Assembly: GCF_021134715.1 (NCBI RefSeq)
Contig: NC_060024.1
Coordinates: 12,822,974-12,886,973, forward strand
Direction: 5' to 3'
DNA: 64,000 bases
From: Daphnia pulex
Lineage: Eukaryota; Arthropoda; Branchiopoda; Diplostraca; Daphniidae
The notes below the pieces were generated by a model, which saw only the letters and a program-made list of their open reading frames with translations, was not told where the DNA came from and searched no databases. This document shows positions 1-12,120 of the stretch, one piece after another (positions within the stretch are counted from its first letter, which is position 1; each line of letters opens with the position of its first letter). The translations under genes were made by a program, and so were the position numbers.

Positions 1-376
1 GGTGTTTGAATGTTTGAAACCTAGGTAATAGAGGACAGTCCCCTCAATCTTTTGAGACTTAGTTTTTATTTTGGTGTTGAGTTTTAAGCCTGTGGTGTGA
101 CCGTAAAGTCTTGAAATCACAAAAATGATGGCAGAAAAAACTTCATATGCTCATAACTTTTGAGATTTATTTTGGTGTTTGAATATTTGAAACCTAGGTA
201 ATAGAAGACAGTCCCCTCAATCTTTTGAGACTTAGTTTTCATTTTGGTGTTGAGTTTTAAGCCTTTGGTGTGACCGTTAAGTCTTGAAATCACAAAAATG
301 ATGGCAGAAAAAACTTCAAATGCTCATAACTTTTGAAATTTATTTTGGTGTTTGAATATTTGAAACCTAGGTAATA
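1..376. repeat. Tandem repeat family A, 173-bp unit
   Basis: The string ggtgtttgaa recurs at 1, 174 and 347, giving an exact 173-bp period. Two nearly identical units are complete and a third stops after about 30 bp, just past the shared cctaggtaata. The units differ at only a few positions, so the array is young or homogenised. The left end is cut by the window, so the array may be longer. No coding potential is seen. The unit is close to nucleosome length, which is common for satellite DNA. Confidence 0.9.
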
Positions 377-1351
377 TTTTTTTGGTATTTCTATGTAGGT
401 TTCCACCACGATTTAAAAATATTTCTAGATGTTTGGGACGTTTTTTTGGTATTACTTCAACACCAATGCAACCTGTCACATATAATGAATTTTCTCTTAT
501 AATTATTGTAAAACAGAGTATCTTACACTGATTCAACATGAAAAATACCATTATATGTGATAGGAAAGGTCTCCACCACGATTTGGAAATATTTCAGGCT
601 AGATGTTTTGTACGTTTTTTTTTTGCATTTCTTCAAAACCAATGCAACCTGTCACATGTACTGAGTTTCTTCTTATAATTATTTTAAAATAAAGTATTCC
701 ATACTGATTCAACACGAAAAATACTAATACATGTGATAGGAAATGTCTCCACCACGATTTGGAAATATTTCAGGCTAGATGTTTTGTAGGTTTTTTTGGT
801 ATTTCTTCAACACCAATGCAACCTGTCACATGTACTGAGTTTCTTCTTATAATTATTTTAAAAGAGTATTCTGTACTGATTCAACACGAAAAATACTAAT
901 ACATGTGATAGGAAAGGTCTCCACCACGATTTGGAAATATTTCAGGCTAGATGTTTTGTACGTTTTTTTTTTATTTCTTCAACACCAATGCAACCTGTCA
1001 CATGTACTGAGTTTCTTCTTATAATTATTGTAAAATAAAGTATTCTACACTGATTCAACATGAAAAATACCATTATATGTGATAGGAAAGGTCTCCACCA
1101 CGATTTGGAAATATTTCAGGCTAGATGTTTTGTACGTTTTTTTGGTATTTCTTCAACAAAAATGCAACCTGTCACATGTACTGAGTTTCTTCTTGTAGTT
1201 ATTGTAAAATAGAGTATTCTATACTGATTCAACACGAGAAATACTAATACATGTGATAGGAAAGGTCTCCACCACGATTTGGAAATATTTCAGACTAGAT
1301 GTTTTGTACGTTTTTTTGGTATTTCTTCAACGCCAATGCAACCTGTCACAT
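377..1351. repeat. Tandem repeat family B, about 174-bp unit
   Basis: The motif ccaccacg recurs at 403, 573, 749, 921, 1095 and 1269, with spacings of 170, 176, 172, 174 and 174. This gives five complete monomers and a partial last one ending after caacctgtcacat. Length differences come mostly from T-runs. Each monomer carries a separated inverted repeat: cctgtcacatgta (648-660 in one copy) pairs with tacatgtgatagg (728-740) at 12 of 13 positions. The array abuts family A, and both periods are almost the same although the sequences differ. Confidence 0.9.
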
Positions 1352-2160
1352 CAAGAGATGTGACCGATTCCCCTTTTTCCGCTCCCATCCCTTTGTTTTT
1401 TCGTTGGCGCGAGAGAAAAGGGGAATTCTACTTTTTCGTTTTTTAACTTCAAATGAAACCAAGAAAATATCAATAAAAAAATTGAAAATCAGACCTGAAA
1501 TAAAGCTAACGCAGGTCGATTTTTTTTAAAAAGTCACGCTTCCCTAGCCCTAGCCGTTCAACTGCAAAAAAAGGCCAAAGTAGCCTAATTTGCATAAGGT
1601 CCTCTCGGCTTTCCAAAGACTTTTAGAACCGACCCAAAGTACATCAGGAAATGAAAACAAAAATCTAAAAAAAAAATCAGAGGTGTTCTCACTACCTTTA
1701 GCTATGTACATACCAAATTTGAAAGCATTTGGTTATAAAAACTTTAGTACTGAGAGGACTGCAAAAACAGCGTTTTTGCATAAGGTCCTCTCGGGCTTCC
1801 AAAGACTTTCGGTAAGTACTGTATACCATCATTTTGGCACAAATAGAATATTTTTAGGTGCGATAATTTTGTAGAAAACTGATGTCAAAAATCGAAAAAA
1901 AAATTAAAATTTTGGCAAAAACTCCTTCCCATTGTTTTTCATTGATATCTCAAAACTAAATAGCTAGACGATTGCTATTTTCCCCAATCGACGTAGTAGA
2001 TAAAAGTTTTGAATCAGACCTATATCTAATGTTTTCTTTTAGAACCCCTAACAAATATTTCCGAATAATTAAAAAAAAACTCAAGTTCTTATTATGAGTC
2101 GCGGACGACATCCTTTTCGTGAAGTTAAATTGATTCATGTTTTTGTACGCTCTATGCTGT
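1352..2160. other. Gene-free AT-rich flank with a short direct repeat
   Basis: No convincing gene is seen. A segment of about 35 bp beginning tgcataaggtcctctcgg occurs at 1591 and again at 1777 (offset 186 bp) with minor differences, each preceded by a ctgcaaaaa block. This may be a decayed third repeat family or a transposon remnant. The open frames here are short and AT-rich and show no family motif. Confidence 0.5.
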
Positions 2161-5100
2161 CCAAAAAGATGGTTACCTGAATGTCTTTATATTGCCAGCA
2201 AGTATCTCGTTTCGTTTGTATTGTAAGTCGTAGATACTATCCTTGCTCAACAGGAGGACTTACTGACTTTCTCTGATTGAAGTTGATATTGCAATTAAAG
2301 GGGATGAAGATTCGAGTGACAGCAGAATAGAAAGAGACAATAAAGAAAAGGATTGAAATAAATACGACGGCGTGCGATTGGCATTGTGTGATGGTGAGTG
2401 TAGTGCTGGCAACAGCTTGTGCAGACAGCTCCAATTGGGTCGACCGGGTGGAGGTTATTATATCGCGGTGCCTCTATACCCCACAGTTTCTGGTACCAAC
2501 TGAGCAAACACAGGGAGAAAGTGACGGGAAAGACAATCAAGTCTTTATATTAACGTTGCGAGATTATCCTCCTCCCCTTCCATTCTAAAGCACGTGTGGA
2601 TGAGAGAAACACAAATGGGGAAAAAAATAATAGACCTATATAAGAGCCGAAACATAAGCTCCCCCCTTAAATAAACCGACAAAAGAAAAGTCTTTAAGGG
2701 ACCCAAAAATCTTGAAATCCCGCTCACCTCATATCATTAGCCTCATTTTTTTTTTTACAAATAATACATTTCCATTTCTTTTGAGCTTTCCCGAAAGCTG
2801 ATCTTCCATTTGACGTCATTAGAGGAAAGAAGTCGTCGACGACCAATAACGATTCGACTAGTTTTTTGGGATAGGCGAAAGCGACTTATATTGTCTGGAG
2901 AAATAATTGTATATACGCGGAGAAATACAAAAAAAAGGGAGAGTTGGACGTGCAGCAGCCACAGCAGCTGCACCAAAGTTTCCTTTTTCCTTGTACGTAT
3001 CTACGTGCGCTGTATAGGTGGGTGTCTGTCCTTGATGAGATAAAAGAGGGACGAAAAAAAAGGAGCACCGAGAAAGAAAAACTTGGACTAATTGGATGGA
3101 AAAGAGGATTCGTTCGGGAGAAGAGGCGGCAGATTGCGGGTATACATATTATTCGGAGGTCCGTTTCTTTCCTGCTGGCGTCTTATAATGCCCCCCAGGT
3201 GAAATAACGATTGTCTTGACGCAATTAAGGGAAACTATATAGCTCTAGCAAACAAGAGTATATATATGTATAAGGCACGTGGAGAAAAAACAAAAATCTA
3301 AAAGATCCTACCTCCACCCCTTGATGGGATTATTGACTCTACGATCTAGGTGGGAGATGTAATTTATATAACACACAGAAACGGTTCCTTCCTTCCCTCT
3401 TTTTTTTCTGGGGGGGGGGGGGCGTGAGATCCGCCCGAGGTATAGAAGAGTGGGAGATGGAGAGTTGCGTGCAGTTAATTGGAGTGGATCGAAAAGAAAA
3501 ACGAAGTGGACCGCCTGCTGCCCTTATAATATGCGTTGGAGAACAAAAAAATATAAGATCCTGTAGAAATTCCTGGAATTAGTTTTTCTTCTTCTTTTTC
3601 ATCTCTAGTGTCGTCGTTATTCCTTGACTAGATCATTGATTTTCTCTCCGGAAAATAAAAGAAGAGCGAAAAAACTTTATTATAAAGTCGAATAAGAGAG
3701 GAGAGGAGCGGAATCTCTTTTTTTTTGGCTTTTCCGATTGTCGATACGACAATGTTAATTAGAAGATGCCGACTTCCACAGGGCCTACCCAACGACGTGT
3801 ATACTGATTTCCGACTAATTCATTATATAGACTCCGCATCGTGATGGAGGAGGGAAAACTCTTTGAATATTGCACGTTGCAGCATCAGTTGAGAGAGAGA
3901 GAGAGACGACTGAAATATAATAGTGCTGGAGCTCACGACATTTTCAAAGTCTCTCTGCATCATGCCACTGAATCAGGCACTGACATCATCAATATTAGAA
4001 TCACTGAAATTCAGTACACAAAAGAGCTAGCTTTGAACTCTTGAGCAGTGAGTCAAAGTCCCTTTTATTTCTCCTTCACATCTTCGACGTCGTCGATTTT
4101 TCATCAGTCCTCCACTCCTTTAACTAATGACTCGCCCACTCTTGTATATATATGCCTGTCTCAAAACTCCATTCGTCGTCCAATGTGTAGTATACATATA
4201 TCAATAGCTCTCTTGTAATTGATGGCCGATGCATAATTCATAAATGACGAAATCCCCTTCTATAAAAGAATGTCTCCCCCATTTATACACCATCGATGGG
4301 GTCGTCGAGTTACATTGTAAACAAGAGGTTATTTTTTTAATCGATATTATAAATCATCTTTTAAAATAGAAAAGAAAGAAATAGGTTGAGGCTATACCAA
4401 ATCTAAAAATAACAAGAGGATTTATATATATAATAGCGACGGCTGTGTGGCTCCTAACCGGAGAGCTGCAAACGAGATTGGGATGATTGACGAACCACGA
4501 GACAAGGAGCAAGGAGCCCAGCAGCACATATATAGGAGCTGGAGAGAATCTATAAAGAGAAAGCAAGGCGTCGACTTGACGGTAATAGGTTCAATTTGAT
4601 CGACAACACATCCTTGAGTCGCTTTTCACGACTACTAATTAAACGAATCGAGGCCTCTAGAGTCTATCAGCAACCTCCTATAGTTCTCCGCGCTCCTCCA
4701 CTATATGGGGCCGTTCCTTCGAGTGGCTTGATTAGTAGATTTCCTCTTTTCCCGACGTCACCGCGCGCTCCCGGCCGTCTTTCATCTTTCCCATGACAGA
4801 TCCAACTCGCTAATACAATTCGCCCGCGCTCAAATTGGAGTGAGACAGAACAGCATTCAGTCAAATCCAGTTTCTCCTCTCTCAATAATATCCCGCCTCC
4901 ACCAGCCCCACACCCACCCCCTGGACCCGCATTGGAAATCCATTGGTGATATAAGCAGAGCAGAGAGGTCCATCATCATCTCCGACGACCCGTTCGTGTT
5001 GGCATGTCCAATGGTTGATAATGCGCTCCGAGTGTGGGTGGTGGGTAGCTCTTTATTGTTCACCGGTCTCATCAATAACAAGAGGCCATTACATTCAAAT

Positions 5101-8100
5101 GAATTCCCGGGGGCAGAAGGAAGAGGGTCTCATCATCTCGACAACAGAAAGTCGGGACTATTGATGGACAATCGAGAGCTCCTCCAGCCGCCGATGCAAC
5201 GAACGTGAGATGAGATCCCAAATAATAACAAGAGAGAACAGAAAATGAATGTATACGTACACCAGTAAAAAAAAAAAAAATAGGCTCCTGCCTGTCTTTT
5301 TGATAGTCTGTTGGGGGTCACATCCGACTACAAACATCTCGGGAAAATAAAAGAGAGAAAAAAAAGGAAGCCATCACTTTCTCATCATCAATATTGGCAC
5401 AGAGCAACATCAGCATCACACAGCAGTCGCTAGCCGGGATGGTCTACAGCACAAACATGAAAGAAATCCCGAGACTCTTTTCTTTGCCTTTCACAACTTG
5501 CGTATACTGTATAGAAACGTCAGCAAATAGGTCACAAATGATATGGCGATGACCTAGGCAGAAAACTAACATCCCCTCTTCTTTCTTATTTTCGAGGGAG
5601 AGATCGAGATATCCAGTCTCAGGGACTTGTTAATAAAACATAACCATCAAGCAGTCACTCAATGTCCAGTAGGATATTTCATCCTACAATGGATATATAA
5701 TCACCGGTCTCTTTGATGCTGTGATGGCTGCTGTGTTGATCAAATATACACTATATATAATAGACGTCATCATCAGCAGCAGAAAAACCGTTTCACCGAA
5801 AACTTTGGTAATAACCAGCACCTTATAAATATTATGCACGCGGGTGATGCTGCAGTGTGTGTATATACTCTACCCAATTTGTCGGCTGCATAGATCATCA
5901 TATTCTGCGGTGTGCGGATCCTCTTCCGTCTGTATAGATCTGCCGCTGTCATACATATATAGATCCACGTAGCGGGGGGTATCGGGTCTCTCTTTTCTTC
6001 GCTCGCATTTATTCCCGGGCTACAGCATCTTATATATATATCGATGACATGTACACTTTCTCGACTTCTTCGTCGTCCGTCGTTCGTCGTCAAAGGTATA
6101 TAGCAGTATCAGTTACGATCGTAGATAGATCTTGGCGCTCTCTTCATCTAATCTTCTTTAAGATAACATTGACTTGTTCACGCGCGGAGGGAAAAGAAGA
6201 GGATCGAGGATGCTGTGTGTATGTGAAAGAGAGAGAGAGAGCCGGAAACCGGGGGAAGAGAAAGAGAGATGGGGTTCATTCAGCCGAGAGAAACTGATCC
6301 TTATATTCGTTGCTAGACACACACAGCACAGACAAAAAATAAAGCTTCACCACTTCTTATCCTTCTTATCTCTCTCTCTCCAACCCTCTCCAAAAAATAA
6401 AAAGGAGAAGAAAATCATACTGCGATGAGGTCGACTGGATATTACCGTGTCAAGGAAATAGATCTTGGACGTCTCAGCAGCACAGTTATTGTTGTTATTT
6501 CCCCCCTTGAAATCGAGAAATGTTTCAAATATCTATAATGCAAATATAGGAGGATCTTCGTCAATTTCACTCTGACGATTCGTCGTTTCAGGCAGCAGCA
6601 GCAGCGCAGCAGCCGCTCTTGTATAATAAAGGGGAGAAACTCATCGCGGGCTCGCTCGCTCTCTCTATGAGTGAACTCGTGAGCCGAGGAAATTGAAGAT
6701 TAGTGTCGATGATGACGACGACGAACGTCTCGACGAGGGCCAAGTAGTATATGTTTATAAAGAGCTGGGAGCAGACCCCTAGAGAATGATGGTGAGGAGG
6801 AGAGGGGGGGGGGATCAAGCCGTTGATTGCTGTTTGTTTATTCGGCAAACGCATCCAGATGAAAAGAAAGGCACGTCAAAAGAAGTGCAGTAGGAAATCC
6901 AGCGCCAAGCTTTTTCAAAGTATACACAGAGGGAGAGAGAGGGTGATGGGTGAGAGCTATAGAGAGGTCAAACCCTCCTCTTTTTTTAATAATAGCTGTG
7001 TCTCCTATTATTATAAAAAAACTTGATTCACATCAACTCTAACTGAAATTACTCCATTTGAGAATCGATGATTGTTGCATGTTGATCGATCAAAAGACTT
7101 TCGGAGAACACATTTATAGCGCGCGTAATAACATAAGCTATAAGATACATGGCAAACTGGGTTTTCGTTGGTTGCGAGTGGGTTCTTATATAGAAAAGGG
7201 CCCTCTGAGCCTTGCACACAGCAGCTTTCCGATCCGGCGGAGAAAATATATAATCTGCTGGTGACGCCATTGAGCATATATAGTCGTCGGCTGTGTGCTG
7301 TGTGTCTGCTGTGTGTGGTGATGGTATAAGTGGAAAAGGACAAAATACACTATAGACGCGTAGTATATATATAATAGAGGAAAAGTTAATGTACGTGGAA
7401 CACAAAAGGGACCTCACCCGCACACACATAAAGGAGGAAACCAAACAGCTGGCCTGGGCCCGTTGTTCCGGCAGATTATGAAAGCTCTGGGAATATATAG
7501 ACTCACACAAGCTATATACATTTTTTGTTTTTCCCTTCTTCTTTTTCTTTTTCATTTAGCCTCGAATGTTATTCGAGTGGCGTCGTCACTATCGAGATGA
7601 GCTTTCACACAATCATCTTTTTTTTCTTTTTCTTCTTTTTTCTATCCGGGGGTCCGTAAATTGCCCATCAGAGGAGGGGGTTAAGATTGGTGTTGCCTTC
7701 TTCCCATTTCCAAGATATCGATTAAGAATGGCGAGTATATAGAAGCGCGCTTACAAGCTGCTGGAGATGAAAAAAAGGAGGAAGAAGAAAAAAAATGATT
7801 ACATCAGATGGGTCCCAAGGAAACGGATGGCAAAATGGAAGCCAGCGATTGATTCCCCAAGTTCTCTCCGTCGGAATTGAATGCCAATTCCCAAGTGTTT
7901 CATTTCAATTCTTTTAAAAGCCGAAGGGAAAGAAGAAGACGAAAAATCCATTGATCAAAAAGAATCAAATTTTCAAAATGATTTTTTTTTTCGGAAGCCT
8001 TTTGCGAAAAAAGTATATGAGGAGCAGATATTCCCGTCGGAAGGACATGATAAAATATACTAGCCAATATAATAAAAAAAAAACGAACTCTCAACAAGGG

Positions 8101-10250
8101 GGGCCTATATCACAGTTTGAACAGGGGGGAAATAAAAAAATTGGGTTGGGTCACAATCTTGAATAATCTTCCATGCGTGCAGAAGGAGCATCAAACTCCT
8201 CCCGCCGCCGTCGTCGTCGTCGTCCCTCAGGGCCAGCAGCACGCGGGGCGCTCCACACAATTGGATCGATCATCTTATATATTGTGCCGGACATTACCAT
8301 ATCATTGGTAGTCTGCATTCCATTACGCACACGTTTCTCCCTCTCTCTCCCGGCAGCAGCCAGCCGAGCGATTGTGCTAAAATGACAAAAAAAAAAAGAA
8401 GAGAAATAGAACCAGAAGGATCTCTCTCCCGCTCCTTTTTCATGTGTTCAATCCGATACGATAGGAAAGGAACAACAAAAGAAAAGGAAAAGACGTTTCA
8501 ATTCAGCCAAACAAAAGAGGGGAAAAAATAGAGATGGCGGATCCCACTAGAAAGATATACACAAAACACACACAGACATAACAAAACAAAAAAATAGGAC
8601 TGCTGCTGCTGCTGTATACATATATACCGGGATGAAGAATACATATACACAAGAAAAACGAAGGAGACGAAGAAGAAGATTAATCCACCTCTACCCTTCA
8701 GTGCGCGTTCTGTTGCTTGAACATTGTCATTCTGGCGTCAAGCCAATCCCATGAACGGCTATACACTGCTGCAGTCGTCCTTGTACATAATATACCTTCT
8801 TCACTTCCTCTTATTCTTCCGATAACTTGGCTATAGGAAGAAATAGATGCCGAGCTGTAGGTATATAAATAGGGCATTAGATGCGCGTCGTGTAATATAA
8901 AGTGGCACTATAGTCACTGCAGACGACGTCGGATAGTAGCAAAAAAGAAATCTCATTCCCGACAAATCTACTAAATTGTTTTCCTATCTTTTATTTTTTC
9001 CTATTTTGTCGCTCCGTCAGATAGGTCTTATATAGCCATGCAGCTCTTACATTTCTTATAGGTCTCTTGCACGGTTTCTTAGATTTCATTTTAGCAAAAT
9101 AACATTTAGGTGCATGGGCCCTATTATGGGTTTAATGGCAGACATTCTGACTCCCTCGGCTGGTTCCTAAATTGCAAGGCAGTATTCGATTTGGATAACT
9201 AAGATCAATGGAACAACGGCAGAGATTATGTCGTCCAAATAAAGGTTATAAAAAAAGAAACAGCAAATTATTTATTTTGTCAAAGAGATTAAGGTTCCCT
9301 AGAAAAGCATTTATGTATTTTATTAACAAAGCATTATTTCCGGAGCTGGAATAGAGATAACTTTGTGTAGTCTTCGACTTATTATTTTTTTATTATTTCA
9401 CATGGCCTTATATAAGACGGTCTCGTCTTATTTGTCAATGTGATTCCGCAATCTATTCCGGGCTTCCGGCGATTTCTTAAATCCATCAGACATCACCAAT
9501 TTGTGTGTTATTAGGCAACTATGGAAAATTGAGAAAGCAGACGAGCCTTGATCTTTCCAATGGCGGGGTGATGCCTAGAAATACAAGCATGGTAAAGACA
9601 AAGGATTATTGGGCATTCATAAAACCAGAGAAAATACTTTTTTTGTTTTCTTGTGAAATGGTGTCGCCTTTAAAAATAACATTATTGGATTGACTGTGCA
9701 GTCTTAGCATAAGTTAAATTGCCTAGGTAATGATACCAGCACCTTTTACAGTCTATACTACTCGTCTCTACAATAACTTTTTATTTGAAAACAGGGAATA
9801 GCAGAGGCTTAAAGGTTTTGCTTTTTGCAATGAGAAATTGTTATTAAAGGCTTAAAAACCTGATCCAAATTAAATTGTTCAGCCAGTTGATGTATCCCAA
9901 CTCATTTCCTTTTCGTGAAAGAACAACATGATGGAATCTAGTCTTTTGGGTACTAAACTTTATCTTCGTAAGAAACTATTAGTATATAATAAAACTACAT
10001 TAAACTTATCAGTGAAGAGATGCATGGTCATAATCCTGAAGCTGCTAGCAAAATTTATGTGCAACAAGTCAACCAACAGTGAGAATAACGGCAGCTTATG
10101 TTTATTGGCTGACTTCAATTGATTAAGTTTTAGCTGTTGTTTTTATTATAAAGTAAGTTGCTGAGTTTCTGTTGCTTGCTTATTCTATTTTACATTAAAC
10201 ATCTGCTGCAGGAGTAGCCTAATTGTATTTAATGGAAAACTGCTAACTCT
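2161..10250. other. Long gene-poor spacer
   Basis: I find no gene I can defend. The stretch is dominated by pyrimidine/purine tracts, TATATA runs and microsatellites, for example a CAG/GCAGCA tract near 6593-6610 and a GTC/GCC tract near 8198-8226. A perfect TGACGTCA palindrome lies at 2811-2818 but is not near a gene. The last part (about 9840-10080) has two short protein-like fragments that I could not join into a gene. Confidence 0.5.
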
Positions 10251-10312
10251 GTAAATCTGTATTAAACTATTTACAGTTCGAAACGTACCGAGGTCACCAT
10301 AGTACGCACTGT

Positions 10313-11757
10313 TCACGATCAGGTATTTAATTCACAAAATGTATCCAAGTTTTTCATTCATGTGCATAATTGATTATCTAGACGTCGCAGAGGGCTTTCA
10401 TTCCTCTTCCAAACGAAAACCGTAACTGTTAAGCTCCCGTCCGAAAACCGTGACCGCCGCTCGAAGTTCCATTTTCCGTGGAACTTTCTGCGTGAAAGCC
10501 GTCAAGACGCGCATCAGCGACAAAGACCTAATCGTTCATCGAACCTTGACTGATGGTAAACCCATCGATTTCCACCAAAACAAGCCAGGCAAAGGAAAGG
10601 CCAAGAACCGGATGCCTCTTCCCAGTTTGATGCGAAAGTCGACCCTCTCCATTCGTTTGATGCTGAAGGAATTCCGTCTCCAGCTGCTGAACTACGCCTA
10701 CGACTCCCTAATGCACATCGTCAAAGACAGTATGGTTCGTTTGGAAAGCTAAAACCACGATGAAACTTATTACTTATGGGCCGTAAAGTTTTTCATGAAG
10801 TTCGCAATTGCGGCGAATTCCGGGCCGAGTTGGTCAGCCATAAGACGATTTCGGTAAGGAATCATTCTACTTTTCTAGTTTTAATTAAAGTAAAAAAAAA
10901 ATAACAAGTTATTCCATTACATCCAGACCCAAACGTATTCGGAATCGATTTTTAGTGTACAAGAAGAAAGCTGCTCTGTGGTCCCGTCGCCTCAACGTCG
11001 TTCTGTGCGCCTACCAGGAGTTATTGATGACGCTCAACGGCTCTGAATCCATCCTCAATTCGTCTGGAGCCCTAAAAGCAACGTCTTTTATGTGCCAGAG
11101 TATCGCGAGATGTGCCTCGTTGTGCTCCTCAACTACAAAGAAAATCAACACTCGCTGACTTACCTGAAAGATTTGGTCGAAACCAATCACATCTTCTTGA
11201 AACTCTTTGAACAGTTCGCTAAAAGCAATTGGCATCTGGCCGTCCAGAAAAAGTTCTCGAAAGAAGAGCAAACCGAAGAAAAGGAAACGCCTCCGCCAAC
11301 TTTCAACGAGATTGCCTTGGAAATCAGCTCGGCCTTACAAGAAAAACCTTCTTTAACAGATGACGTTGTTCACTTTGACGCCGATTTCCCAATAGATGAT
11401 CAAAGGTAAACGAATTCTGGTTAAGTGACAAAAGCGACGAGATAATTGAATTACGACGCGAAAGTTGTTGACGCGATTTATTTCAATATTTCAATAGCAA
11501 CGTATCATTTTTATAAATTTCACAATTCTCAATCATTTCATTTTGTCGGGGGGTGTAGGGTTGTATAGCCATGGGCAAGATACAAAAAAAACTGCTGAAA
11601 GAAACCGAATCCCATTCGGCTGTGGCCCTGCTGGGAGCTTGTCGTCAAGTTTGGCCGGAAGGGGAAGTCGTTCGCTGCTCCTGGAAGTGGATCCAGAAGG
11701 CAAGAACTGCTTCGTTTTACGCCAACTCTTTTCACGCCGATTTACCGAGTAAGTGAA
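10313..11757 (+). pseudogene. Decayed partial duplicate of timeout exons 3(end)-6
   Basis: This segment matches the functional timeout locus at about 31815-33500 in the same order and orientation, including the introns, so it is a DNA-level duplication rather than a retrocopy. It starts in the last bases of exon 3 (acgatcag plus donor) and ends just past the exon 6 donor at 11749. Lesions are clear. The first 240 bp or so of exon 4 are replaced by unrelated sequence. There is a stop TAA at 10750-10752 where the intact gene reads Thr-Gln. A 4-nt deletion lies near the end of exon 4, a 1-nt insertion near 10950, and a 15-nt deletion removes an Ala-Met-Asp-Lys-Tyr block. The exon 5 tail still reads through to the PIDDQR end at 11406. 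It lies tail to tail with the LRR gene. Confidence 0.9.
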
Positions 11758-12120
11758 CGTAGCAATCTTTTCTTTAAACCGCCTCCACGACCCTCCATTA
11801 CTCGCTGCCCTCCAGCTGCTTTAAGTTTTCAGGGTGCTGGTCGTGAGAATAGGGGTGGGGGGAAAGGCGCTAGGAAATCGATGGCCCCCCCCCACACACA
11901 CACACACCCCATCATTCCCACTTTTCCGTTTGTGCCTCTAGGTGTGAATGTGACCGGATCCCGTTTTGATTTGATTCCGGGCTGTGCGAGTCATTTGGTC
12001 GTCGATGTGTGTGTGTGTGTAGCAGCGTCGACAATTTTTGTTCCGTGATTTTATTTCTATATTTCTGCGATTTTTTTTTGTCGGGATTTTATTTTCACTT
12101 TTTTCCTGGCGCAACACTTA
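11758..12120. other. Spacer between timeout pseudogene and LRR gene 3' end
   Basis: The spacer contains a C-run followed by an (AC)n tract at about 11885-11909 and a (GT)n tract at about 12006-12020. It should hold the 3' UTR of the minus-strand LRR gene. No open frame of interest is seen. Confidence 0.6.

Noticed and set aside
2388..2588. Small plus-strand frame starting with a signal-like MMVSVVLATACA
   Set aside because: No supporting family or exon structure, and it overlaps several equally long frames on the other strand.
2811..2818. TGACGTCA site in the left spacer
   Set aside because: Not near any supported gene; a single 8-mer is expected by chance in tens of kilobases.
10450..11409. 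Second functional timeless paralog
   Set aside because: Stop codon, frame shifts and loss of the start of exon 4 make an intact product impossible without extensive bypass.
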